NCBI RefSeq assembly: GCF_002742685.1
Contig: NZ_PEDM01000014.1
Coordinates: forward strand, 1 to 62,411
Reading direction: 5' to 3'
From: Anoxybacillus flavithermus
GTDB taxonomy: Bacteria > Bacillota > Bacilli > Bacillales > Anoxybacillaceae
Length of the DNA: 62,411 nt
The number at the start of each line of letters is the position of its first letter. Positions within the stretch are counted from its first letter, which is position 1. Under the pieces are notes generated by a model. That model saw only the letters and a list, made by a program, of their open reading frames with translations, ran no database searches and was not told the origin of the DNA. Shown here in pieces: positions 34,601 to 42,115 of the stretch. The position numbers were made by a program, and so were the translations under genes.

Positions 34601-35158
34601 ACTGCGGTTGTCGTATCGCCAACAGTTGTCAATATAAATATCGGTGAAACAGCTGCTCTCACAGCAACGGTTGCACCAAACAATGCAACGTATAAAACAA
34701 TTGAATGGCGCTCATCCAATCCGAATATCGCTTCTGTCGATGAAAACGGTCGCGTCACAGGATTAAGCACAGGGCAAGTGACGATTACGGCGCAAGCCCA
34801 TAACGGTGTCGTTGGTACAGCGATCGTTCACGTTGGCTCGCCGCTGACGGGGATTTCGCTTCCATCCACATTAGTTGTACAAAAAGGAAAAACGATCAAT
34901 GTATTACCGTATATTGCGCCAATTCCAGCAAATGCGACGACAAAAATTGTGAGCCGTTCATTTACGATCGAAAACAGCTATTATGCCGTTGTTGATCAAA
35001 ATGGAGAGGTGACTGCGAAACGTCTCGGTGAAACGCCGTTAACGGTAAAATTGATTGATGAAAACGGGAAAACGTGGACGGCATCAACGATCATTCGCGT
35101 CGTTGAACATGCGACAGATCCAACGAAAGGCGGAAATAAAGACGGCTGGTTGTACTAA
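31631..35158 (+). CDS. Large secreted protein with bacterial Ig-like (Big_2) domains, possible pilus-associated adhesin
   Basis: This 1175-residue protein has a Sec signal peptide (LVLLLWSSFFFPAVNSKAAS, cleavage probably after SKA near residue 27). Residues about 35-195 and 317-575 each look like an alpha/beta domain of the glutamine-amidotransferase-like type (YDAIVISQGDY; YNMLIFGFGDSYTRGG with TGHTIGFPDEEQKLFVNTMY); I recall such proteins being annotated with DUF5057, unverified. An Ig-like stretch follows (574-680), then a region resembling DUF11-type repeats (680-815), then four Big_2 domains (about 815-902, 903-986, 987-1068, 1069-1160). There is no sortase motif or C-terminal membrane anchor. 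The start is GTG with AAAGGGGGAGAGG upstream. A lipoprotein gene follows after 18 bases. The pilus genes next door suggest a surface role. Confidence 0.75.
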   Translation: MKRAVSMFLVLLLWSSFFFPAVNSKAASNKQTGEKYEILEIVSHASSGSSLTTNYLNNTKDLNITTMTMKRFVALRDELDGKYDAIVISQGDYNPQTIGGSDDAPTASASQRDQQHDTKNVLNDITNLKAKQIKDFYIEKGLPVFIYKKDGSNENALRYTNSKLYKNFSPYLTNKKDNVIFFNDKLQDDFARFGLNGSLESYKTRPRFFLTSAPSSEQVMRKGDTLSFTYNIINYQHFKNKLLTVNLYIDSDFNDKYTSEEIVASKQVQGATGTISYTLPAGYSGPRYWKVEIVDETSALKDYDKGFVKFRDAVPEINVLQIMNVSGDASSLLKETNMKQRYLQTDDYKISIKTTMLTDFQKSIQTLLQERKDPSVSHEAINGLYNMLIFGFGDSYTRGGNGSAAVTDLNDNAINSVLRFIETGQSVMFTHDTFFRHDDKTNKWVTQFGDIVGQIVPKTNLGRSGINQTEKTVKVNSGLMTDYPFALDDSIAVATTHNQYYTLNLEDESIIPWYNLESKDSATYKRDIYDSWNHYYTYSKGNVTYSGTGHTIGFPDEEQKLFVNTMYRAFFGSNHAPQLTVITPQENEKIPSNQPIELSYKVEDLDLVDRTFSTKVWINDQEVYAQNDVPNGTTIIQSLPHNMPNGGTAKIKIEATDARGAKVTKEFQVIIEKVSANMEVSRTISKTLAPVDESIAIQYTITPKPLSLLTNTLLKVTNVAFEEKLPAGIEVVSLPSGFTKQGTITEGYTIKGVLPDISFIKSGTTYIAEPQTFAIQVKPTKKGTFSLSQAKLTYKDVNTQVVHLAFNAVSFVSDYKITDVTLPSTIFVNRGVPKNARLLLNVLPQEATIASVEWSENSNGQIISIDQNGVITAIQEGTAQVTAKVKDIFGNVKTTTMTVIVRIPVDSITINDFTVHVGETISIPITVSPADAKKAISYSLGNSFYAEVNGTNGTITGLKEGVTTLTVQAFNRNDELIQRTVTVTVQAIPVTAVVVSPTVVNINIGETAALTATVAPNNATYKTIEWRSSNPNIASVDENGRVTGLSTGQVTITAQAHNGVVGTAIVHVGSPLTGISLPSTLVVQKGKTINVLPYIAPIPANATTKIVSRSFTIENSYYAVVDQNGEVTAKRLGETPLTVKLIDENGKTWTASTIIRVVEHATDPTKGGNKDGWLY

Positions 35159-35176
35159 CGAAGGATGTGAACACGT

Positions 35177-36025
35177 ATGAAAAAAGTGATGACGCTATTT
35201 GTCATCATCAGCTTGCTAAGCGGATGTTTTTCATCGAAAGAAGAAAAACAACAACGATTCATACAAGCGATTGAGCAAGGAAACGTTCAAGCGGTGCGCG
35301 ACTATATGGAAAAAGAAAAAAATATTAACTTCACAATAAAACATGAAACACCGCTTGATGTGGCGATGCGTACCGGTCAGCGCGATATTGCAGCACAACT
35401 ATTAAAAGCTGGAGGAAAGTCGGCTGTTATGCCGCTTCCTCCCCTTCATTTTGCGCTCGCTTCTTCCATAGCTCAAGGGGATGAAGAAAATATAGAAATA
35501 GTAAAACAAATCGTAAATGAACAGACGGTGCGAGAGAAAGATAAAGAAAATAATACTCCCTTGCATATTGCGGCGGGGAGTGGGAATGTTGATCTTGTGC
35601 AACTTGTTTGCCAATATGATGTGGACATCAATGCGGTAAATAAACATGGCGAAACTCCATTATTACTTGCGGTGCAAGCGGGAAATGTCGATGTTGTTCG
35701 TTTTTTATATGAGCGAGGGGCAAATGTAGAGATCTCAAATGAAGCGGGTGAAACGCCGTTATATAAAGCGGTGGAACGAAACTTTATTGATGTAGCCACA
35801 TATTTATTGGAAAAAGGTGCTGATGTCAATACAAAAACGAACATTGGAAAAACACCGTTAATGGTTGCATCAGAGTACGGATACGATCAGCTTGTGGCCC
35901 TTTTACTTCGTTACGGTGCCGATGTGCACGTTAAGGATGATACCGACAACACCGCCCTTTCCCTTGCGCAATATTGGAAACACGAAACCATTATAAAGCA
36001 GCTAAAAGAAAAAGGAGCCAAGTAG
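35177..36025 (+). CDS. Ankyrin-repeat lipoprotein
   Basis: This 282-residue protein has a lipoprotein signal peptide with lipobox LSGC (Cys17), so it should be tethered to the outer face of the membrane. From residue about 30 to the end it consists of ankyrin repeats: two degenerate ones and about five clear ones with the NNTPLHIAAGSGNVDLVQL pattern. It forms an apparent operon with the Ig-domain protein upstream. Ankyrin repeats bind proteins, so it may hold or chaperone that protein or a pilus part at the membrane; this is inference. Confidence 0.85.
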   Translation: MKKVMTLFVIISLLSGCFSSKEEKQQRFIQAIEQGNVQAVRDYMEKEKNINFTIKHETPLDVAMRTGQRDIAAQLLKAGGKSAVMPLPPLHFALASSIAQGDEENIEIVKQIVNEQTVREKDKENNTPLHIAAGSGNVDLVQLVCQYDVDINAVNKHGETPLLLAVQAGNVDVVRFLYERGANVEISNEAGETPLYKAVERNFIDVATYLLEKGADVNTKTNIGKTPLMVASEYGYDQLVALLLRYGADVHVKDDTDNTALSLAQYWKHETIIKQLKEKGAK

Positions 36026-36036
36026 CTCCTTTTTTC
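36009..36036. terminator. Bidirectional terminator
   Basis: AAAAGGAGC and GCTCCTTTT flank the loop CAAGTA, with As on one side and Ts on the other. It overlaps the stop codons of the convergent lipoprotein and pilX-like genes. Confidence 0.85.
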
Positions 36037-37672
36037 ATTGTACCCGTATTTCATCGACAATAACGGCGAGCTGCTTAACAAGCGGCAAACCAAGCCCACG
36101 GTTAATAAACACCTCCTTATTATGTTTTACAACAAAGCGAGCATATTGCTTTTGTTCTTCTTCTGATGAGATAGGCGTTTGAAACGAAAGATTTGTTCCG
36201 TTATCATTCGTTTCACCACGATACGTATTCACAATCAACCCGTTTTCATCTGTGTACGGAATAATGGAGCTATTCCCCTGAGCAAATAGCCCACCTTCAA
36301 TGTTTATATATGAACCGACTGCGTAAAGGACGGCATTGCTGTCTGTATAGAAAAATCCTTTTAAGTTTGGTGTTGTTAATGAAAAATTGTTTGTAAATTC
36401 ATTAACACGAGCAATTTCTAGCTCGCCTTTTGTTAATAGCACCACTTCTTTTCCATTTAAACCGCTAATTGTCGTATTGTAAATGGACGTATTTCCATTG
36501 ACGTATACGGTAGAATCGAACGCCACTTGTCCTGTAATCGTTAAATTGCCGAGTACAATCATGTTTCCTTTTATTTGTAAAGAGGAACTTCCTGCATTTT
36601 CTAAAGTCAAATCGCCGTTTACAATGAGCCATTGCTCATCATTTAAAGTTAACGACGTAATATCGACATACGGAACGGTACTTGTATCAAGGAAAATGGA
36701 TTTTCCACTGGCAATCGCACCTTCTAATGCGGTTGGTAAATCGCTTGGGTCATTCACAACAACAGTCACAAACGACGATTTTATTTGTTCGACAAGCTCG
36801 GATAACGATAAAGAAATAAGACTTTGATATTGCGCTTGTTTGCTCGGATCAAATCCATCAATGCCAGCCGCTGATAGCAGTTTATCTTTTAAGGTAAAAT
36901 CAAAATTTACATCAATAAAGTCATCTTGTTCTTTTTGAATGATCGGTCCTTGGTGTTGAAACGACAGTGAACCTAAGGAAAAATCGTTTATGTTTTTTGT
37001 AAATTGTGTGGATGTGCTATAACAGCTCTTTGCCCCATTTCCGTGGTCGCACGCATAACGGTTGCCTTCAACAAACAATATACTTTTTTCGCTAGTCGTC
37101 GGAAAGCTCGTTTGTACGGAATAAAGCGTTGAGTTGTAAATATAGTTCGCGACGTTTGTGACGTATATATCTTTTCCTGTATATATATTGCCGTCAATAT
37201 ATGCTCCGCCATTTAACGTCACGTTTTCACGCGAACCAAGGGCATATTTTAAAAAGCTCGGCGCATTCGTGATAATCACTTCACGTGTGACAGTTTTGTT
37301 TCCATATGGGGCGGATATACGAAAAACACGTGTAAATAGTTTATTGCGCGCGATTCCTTTTGCATCGGTCATATCTTCAATTGTGACGTTATGACGGCTC
37401 ATAAGTTCATTCAAAAAACCAAATTGTGTATTTCCTAAATCGAGATCAAGCTGCATCGGAGTTGATAACGACAATTGTTCAACTTTCACTTTTAATTCAG
37501 CAACCGTTTCCTCTACCGCTTTTACAGCATCGTGAAGCGATGTGACATCTTCGACGCGCACTTGGGTAAATTTCGCTTGATATATGCTGACAGATAAAAT
37601 GGTAAGCCCAATGATAAAAAAGATGGTGACTGTTAACATAACGAGCACAAGGCTATATCCTTTCTCGTTCAC
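36035..37672 (-). CDS. Large PilX/GspK-like minor pilin with beta-rich C-terminus
   Basis: This 545-residue protein begins MNEKG followed by the hydrophobic YSLVLVMLTVTIFFIIGL. That is a prepilin-type signal with a probable cleavage after Gly5, but the usual Glu at mature position 5 is absent. Lack of Glu5 is characteristic of tip minor pilins such as GspK and of PilX-type proteins. A coiled-coil-like segment (40-65) follows, then a long beta-rich region. Residues about 330-450 have strand-turn repeats (WLIVNGDLTLENA, NMIVLGNLTITG, STVYVNGNTSIYN) resembling a right-handed solenoid. It is the last gene of a three-gene minus-strand operon. Its size is several times that of typical minor pilins. 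Confidence 0.7.
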   Translation of the reverse strand: MNEKGYSLVLVMLTVTIFFIIGLTILSVSIYQAKFTQVRVEDVTSLHDAVKAVEETVAELKVKVEQLSLSTPMQLDLDLGNTQFGFLNELMSRHNVTIEDMTDAKGIARNKLFTRVFRISAPYGNKTVTREVIITNAPSFLKYALGSRENVTLNGGAYIDGNIYTGKDIYVTNVANYIYNSTLYSVQTSFPTTSEKSILFVEGNRYACDHGNGAKSCYSTSTQFTKNINDFSLGSLSFQHQGPIIQKEQDDFIDVNFDFTLKDKLLSAAGIDGFDPSKQAQYQSLISLSLSELVEQIKSSFVTVVVNDPSDLPTALEGAIASGKSIFLDTSTVPYVDITSLTLNDEQWLIVNGDLTLENAGSSSLQIKGNMIVLGNLTITGQVAFDSTVYVNGNTSIYNTTISGLNGKEVVLLTKGELEIARVNEFTNNFSLTTPNLKGFFYTDSNAVLYAVGSYINIEGGLFAQGNSSIIPYTDENGLIVNTYRGETNDNGTNLSFQTPISSEEEQKQYARFVVKHNKEVFINRGLGLPLVKQLAVIVDEIRVQ

Positions 37673-37683
37673 CTCTTTCCCCC

Positions 37684-38253
37684 CTAAAAGCCAAATTGTG
37701 ATTGCAACGTAAACGGTTCAATGTATAATGGATCGTCTAGGTTGCGATGGTCATTGTCTTGAACAGATAAACGAATCGAAATGACCCCGCTTTTACATAC
37801 ATTTTGTTGTTCTTGTACACACGTATAAGTAAACGTTGATTGTTCAGGAACGATACGTAAATTACTTGATGTGATTGCTTTACCGTTTATTTGTAATGTT
37901 TCCGTCGCTTCATCTATTTTGATTTGTAACGTTTGACCCTCTTTTTCTTTTTCTTCGACAAGGCCTGTATTTGTATCAATTTCTTTTTTTATGTTATTGA
38001 CAAATGTCAGTGTACGCTCGTTTGATTCATTTTTGTTTAAACCGTCTGGTGCAAGGGCATATAGCTCGTTAAAAATCGTTGTCATCAATATATCTGCTTC
38101 GCTTCTTAGCTGATTTTCAATGCCAATCCGTTTATACGCCTTCGTTCCCGCTGTAAATACGCCATATGCAGAAGCGGCAATAATCGATGCGATCGCTAAG
38201 CCGACAAGTAGTTCAATCAGCGTTAGTCCTCGTTCATTAGCGAATACTTTCAT
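37684..38253 (-). CDS. PilW/GspJ-like minor pilin
   Basis: This 189-residue protein has the class III prepilin signal ANERG then LTLIELLVGLAIASIIA; the peptidase would cut after Gly9, leaving Leu1 and Glu5. The length, and the conserved RSEADILMTTIFNEL helix after the membrane segment, resemble PilW and GspJ proteins. Its C-terminus contains two cysteines (CVQEQQNVCKSG) that could form a disulfide. It overlaps the upstream PilV-like gene by 17 bases. Confidence 0.8.
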   Translation of the reverse strand: MKVFANERGLTLIELLVGLAIASIIAASAYGVFTAGTKAYKRIGIENQLRSEADILMTTIFNELYALAPDGLNKNESNERTLTFVNNIKKEIDTNTGLVEEKEKEGQTLQIKIDEATETLQINGKAITSSNLRIVPEQSTFTYTCVQEQQNVCKSGVISIRLSVQDNDHRNLDDPLYIEPFTLQSQFGF

Positions 38254-38827
38254 TGGCGATCACCCCTTTTAAGACGATCACTTTGTTATTTGAACGGACG
38301 GTAACATATAAACGAAGTAAATAATCACTTACATTTTCTTTTATTTCTTTCTCATTTTGAATCGTTTGTTTTAAAGAGTCAGGAAACTCGTTTGGCGGGT
38401 TTGTTTTTATGTTTGACCATATCGTTTGATTGTATGGAATTAACCAAGCTTGTACGTCTTCTTCATCGTATGTTACGTTGTTAACTGTTGGTGCAAAAAC
38501 AGCTTGACATACGTCTTCATTAGGAAATAACGAAGTGTTTGAACATGCTGAAGCATCGAAGCGTATAAACGGTGTTTGTTCTGTAATATGCTCATCGACA
38601 TACGCTTTCATCGTTTGAAAGTCGAGACGTTCCATGTAGTGAATCACTCCGCGAGCGATATTGACAGCAACCGTTTTTGATTGATTATACGCAGTGTATG
38701 TCATCGCATTTGTAAAAAACATAAACATGCCGCTCACAACAAACGATAAAATAACAATCGATAATAGTACTTCAATTAACGTAAAAGCACGTTTGTCATA
38801 AAAAATATTCATTTTCTTTTGACACAT
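38237..38827 (-). CDS. PilV/GspI-like minor pilin
   Basis: This 196-residue protein has the prepilin segment YDKRA then FTLIEVLLSIVILSFVV, with Phe1 and Glu5 but an alanine instead of glycine before the cleavage site. After the helix it has two cysteines (ASACSNTSLFPNEDVCQAV). ATG 38827 is chosen because AAGGGGAAGG lies directly upstream on the minus strand. It is the first gene of the minor-pilin operon and is divergent from the pil operon. Confidence 0.8.
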   Translation of the reverse strand: MCQKKMNIFYDKRAFTLIEVLLSIVILSFVVSGMFMFFTNAMTYTAYNQSKTVAVNIARGVIHYMERLDFQTMKAYVDEHITEQTPFIRFDASACSNTSLFPNEDVCQAVFAPTVNNVTYDEEDVQAWLIPYNQTIWSNIKTNPPNEFPDSLKQTIQNEKEIKENVSDYLLRLYVTVRSNNKVIVLKGVIANESIR

Positions 38828-38914
38828 TTTCCTTCCCCTTCTTTTAAAATACATAACTTTATTATACAATATGTTAGAGTTAGGTGTTGTATTATGTTGA
38901 ATGGGGGGAGCGAT
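38828..38914. promoter_or_regulatory. Divergent promoter region between minor-pilin and pil operons
   Basis: On the minus strand a perfect TATAAT corresponds to 38861-38866. On the plus strand TACAAT lies at 38865-38870. The two -10 elements overlap back to back, so the two operons may compete or be controlled together. Neither has a good -35, and I see no clear operator. Confidence 0.4.
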
Positions 38915-40108
38915 TTGCCGTATTTATTTTTTGCGATTTTTTTTCTCATCTTAATCCCCATCTATATTCGGTTGCCTTTTGGGTGGACAAAAAAAGGGAT
39001 TGCTCTTGTATTAACGGTCGCTTGTTTATTAAGCGCCTTTGGCATGATTGCCGTAGAACAATTTCCACTTTGGCAAGCGGTATTATTTCTTTTACTTTTA
39101 GTAATTGCTAGCACATATTTACTTGAACAAAAGCTCGGTCATTTATTTTATGCACGTGTTCATGAGCATGATTTGATCGTCGAGAATGACGAAATAGATG
39201 AGCCAAAAGACGAACGACCGTCTTCTACAAAAGAAACGATCAAAGAACAACAAGGGGAGGAGATTCGGCAAGAAGTCGAAACCATCAATGAAGAATGGCT
39301 TGAGACAGCATGGACGGAAGAAGTTGAACAACAAGTGTCCATTGAGCCGCTTCGAGAAGCCGACTATGATCATATGATTAAGCCGATAACAAACATGGAC
39401 GATGTCATTGAACCGCTACATATGATAGATAGTGATGTCTCAAATATAAATGAAGCGACAGAAGACATCATACAAGAACGATGGGACGACTTGTTAAGTG
39501 AAGAAAACAACGTGATACATGAAAGAAAGATGGAAGAAGAAAGTGACTTACTTGACATTGAATCGCTTACTGTCGCAGAAGAAACGATCGATCATGTGAT
39601 AGATGAGTCATATGACCTCGAATCGATCGCAGAAGATGACGCCATATATACAGTTGATGAGCAACAAAACGAAGATATGTCTGTCATCGATATTGTTGAA
39701 CAACAACCTTCAAATGAAGAAACGATTGGTTATGTTGCTGAAGAACGGGGAATACAGGAAAAGAAAATCGAGACAGTAACAACACAAGAAAACCATGAAG
39801 CATTACGTACGCTCCCAAAACCGTTCATGAAAAATTTACTTGCTTCTTTATCCGCCATGCGTCCGTTGTTATCGGACGAGGAATATGAACAGTTGATTTA
39901 TAAGCATTTACATCCTCGTTTGCACGAACAAGATTATTATACATTTGCGAATGTATTAATGGAGCATTACGTTGCTTCGAAACAATATGAAAAGCTATAT
40001 GATGTTGCGAAACAATTGTACGGGCAATATGAACTTTACCCGATGATCCAACAACAATTAGCACATATGATACATTATGCTGAACAAAAAATGGGGTGGA
40101 AAAAATGA
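38915..40108 (+). CDS. Three-TM acidic protein of the pilus operon, function unknown
   Basis: The N-terminal 80 residues have three hydrophobic helices (PYLFFAIFFLILIPIYIRL, then GIALVLTVACLLSAFGM, then AVLFLLLLVIASTYLL). About 200 very acidic, probably disordered residues follow. The last 100 residues form a helical domain (LPKPFMKNLLASLSAMRP to the end) that may resemble TPR helices. I do not recognise a family. TTG 38915 with GGGGGGAG four bases upstream is chosen (397 residues); ATG 38894 is the alternative. Its stop overlaps the next start (ATGA). As the first gene of the operon it may be a membrane partner of the assembly machine. Confidence 0.75.
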   Translation: MPYLFFAIFFLILIPIYIRLPFGWTKKGIALVLTVACLLSAFGMIAVEQFPLWQAVLFLLLLVIASTYLLEQKLGHLFYARVHEHDLIVENDEIDEPKDERPSSTKETIKEQQGEEIRQEVETINEEWLETAWTEEVEQQVSIEPLREADYDHMIKPITNMDDVIEPLHMIDSDVSNINEATEDIIQERWDDLLSEENNVIHERKMEEESDLLDIESLTVAEETIDHVIDESYDLESIAEDDAIYTVDEQQNEDMSVIDIVEQQPSNEETIGYVAEERGIQEKKIETVTTQENHEALRTLPKPFMKNLLASLSAMRPLLSDEEYEQLIYKHLHPRLHEQDYYTFANVLMEHYVASKQYEKLYDVAKQLYGQYELYPMIQQQLAHMIHYAEQKMGWKK

Positions 40109-40851
40109 AAAGTAGTGCACAAGTGATTGGTCTTCCAGTCATTAGCATTCAAAACGGAGTACAACTCGGACAAGTGAAGTCTCTTGTGGTAAATCCAGAA
40201 AAAGGAACGGTTGATTTTTTAATCGTTGACCAAGAAAATTGGGAAATTAGTATGAAAGCGATCCCGTTTCGACATGTGATCGGAATTGGGGAATTTGCGG
40301 TAACGGTTGAAGAAGAGCGAGCTGTGCTCGACTTAAATGTCATTCCTATTGCGAATGAGCTTGTTAATAAAAAAATTGCGATTAAACAAGCAAAAGTGAT
40401 GACAAGAAAAGGTCAGTTGCTCGGGGAAGCAACAGAATTTTATATCGACGAAGAAACGGGACAAATTACGGGTATTGAAGTACAAATCGGAAACGACTCT
40501 CGCGTCGTTCGCGCCGATCACGTCATTACATATGGAAAAGATTTGTTGATTGTTTATGAAGATGCGCAACAAACGCTCGTTTCAAACGTTGATGCTTTGG
40601 TGACATTAAAAGGGACACAAGTAGAACCGCTTATTGAACAAATTGTTCCAAAAAAAGTGGACAACGAACTTGATGAACTGCGCCAAAAACAAATTGACAT
40701 GTTAACAGGAAAACGAGTATTAAAAGATATTGTTGATGCCAATGGTCAAGTGCTCATTTCAAAAGATACAATTTTAACGAAAGAACATATTATTCGTGCA
40801 CAAGAAGAAGGGCCAGACGTTGTTATTGAGCTATCTATGAATGTCGAGTAA
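40105..40851 (+). CDS. PRC-barrel domain protein
   Basis: This 248-residue soluble protein has two PRC-barrel domains: residues about 5-75 (VIGLPVISIQNGVQLGQVKS, with LIVDQ) and about 85-160 (AKVMTRKGQLLGEATEFYIDEETGQITGI). A helical and beta C-terminal part follows. PRC barrels are small all-beta protein-interaction modules found in RimM, PufH/PuhA and the sporulation protein YlmC. ATG 40105 with GGGGTGG is preferred over an upstream in-frame GTG. It is coupled to the genes on both sides. Confidence 0.8.
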   Translation: MKSSAQVIGLPVISIQNGVQLGQVKSLVVNPEKGTVDFLIVDQENWEISMKAIPFRHVIGIGEFAVTVEEERAVLDLNVIPIANELVNKKIAIKQAKVMTRKGQLLGEATEFYIDEETGQITGIEVQIGNDSRVVRADHVITYGKDLLIVYEDAQQTLVSNVDALVTLKGTQVEPLIEQIVPKKVDNELDELRQKQIDMLTGKRVLKDIVDANGQVLISKDTILTKEHIIRAQEEGPDVVIELSMNVE

Positions 40852-40864
40852 GGAGGCGTATGTT

Positions 40865-42115
40865 GTGCGCCAAACTGTTTCGCTAAAGTTGTTTTTTACA
40901 ATGCTTTTAACCGTCGCATATTTACTGGCAACTACAAAAGTGGCGACATGGGCGTACGAATCGTTTGTTAGCAATGACACATTTGCCGAAGGAACGATGA
41001 TCGGTCCCATGGACATATCAAATCGTTCATATGAAGAAGCGCATGAACAAATCAATGAAAAAGTGAATGAGTGGAAACAATCCGCAACAATAAAACTCGT
41101 GCTAGAAGAAAAAGAAGCAGCGGTACAAACAAATCATTTTACATTTCATATCGAGGAGAGCATGAAACAGGCGGTGAGCGGAAAGCAAACCCCTCTCCTC
41201 GTTTCTGTTGACGGACAAGCGTTGCAAGATGCCATTTCTTCTATTGGTGCATCAAGTGATTGGATTGATGTAGAAAAAGTAAAAACGCAATTAGAGCAGG
41301 TAGCGGCTTCGCTTACATCTGCTCAACTATCGCTTCATCAATACGTTCGGGAAGACATGCAAAAGGAAACGATTTTATCGCAAGCAACGATTCCATTGCA
41401 CGACGAGCTTCGTGGAATGTCGCAAACAACAGTTACAATTGAACCGAAGCAAATATTTTCTGTTTTGGACTTTTTCAAAAAGCAAGGAATGAGTGCATCA
41501 AAAGAAGCGATGACGTTATTTGCATCCGCATTGTATGCAGCGATTATACCAACAAATTTTGAAGTCGTTGAACGGCATACGAGTACTGTATTGCCAAACG
41601 GAATCAAGGCAGGATTTGAAGCGGCCGTTGAACAAGACAAAAAAGATTTTATTTTCTTTAATCCAAACGATCAAGCGTACACTTTTGAGTTAGTGATCGA
41701 AGGGAATGACATGCGAGCGTCTTTGGTCGGTGCGCCATTTATATATCAATACGTATTAAAAACAGATCCTATTGAGTATTATGATCCGAAAACAATTGTA
41801 CAATATAGTGCGTTGCTGAAGCCGAATGAAAAGCGAATAAAAGAAGAAGGAAAAAAAGGAATGCTTATTCGCTTATATAAAGAAGTGTACGATCGAAACC
41901 GCACATTAGTTGAAACGGTGCTCGTTTCGGAAGATTTTTATCCACCCGTTCATCGCGTCGAATTGCGCGGATTACAAGCGGGAGCCAATAACGGAGCAAG
42001 TGAGATGCCAACCCCAAGCCCAAGTGAGACACCTTCAGTACAGCCACCACAACAAGATGACATATGGGGAAATGAAAACGAGCAAATAAAAGGAAATGAG
42101 GATGAGACCTCATGA
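40865..42115 (+). CDS. VanW-like membrane-anchored protein
   Basis: This 416-residue protein has an N-terminal membrane anchor (SLKLFFTMLLTVAYLLATTKVA), so most of it should lie outside the cell. FAEGTMIGPMDISNRSYEEA looks like the start of a peptidoglycan-binding-4 domain. VERHTSTVLPNGIKAG through IFFNPNDQAYTFELVIEGND resembles the VanW domain. The C-terminus is Pro/Ser-rich and acidic. GTG 40865 with AGGAGG at 40851-40856 is chosen. A protein of this type could help the pilus cross or anchor in the cell wall; this is inference. It overlaps pilB by four bases. Confidence 0.7.
   Translation: MRQTVSLKLFFTMLLTVAYLLATTKVATWAYESFVSNDTFAEGTMIGPMDISNRSYEEAHEQINEKVNEWKQSATIKLVLEEKEAAVQTNHFTFHIEESMKQAVSGKQTPLLVSVDGQALQDAISSIGASSDWIDVEKVKTQLEQVAASLTSAQLSLHQYVREDMQKETILSQATIPLHDELRGMSQTTVTIEPKQIFSVLDFFKKQGMSASKEAMTLFASALYAAIIPTNFEVVERHTSTVLPNGIKAGFEAAVEQDKKDFIFFNPNDQAYTFELVIEGNDMRASLVGAPFIYQYVLKTDPIEYYDPKTIVQYSALLKPNEKRIKEEGKKGMLIRLYKEVYDRNRTLVETVLVSEDFYPPVHRVELRGLQAGANNGASEMPTPSPSETPSVQPPQQDDIWGNENEQIKGNEDETS

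Noticed and set aside
31631-38827. Idea that this part is a recent horizontal island
   Set aside because: No integrase, tRNA, direct repeats or insertion sequences flank it, and base composition looks similar to the neighbours by eye; loss in B. subtilis is at least as likely.
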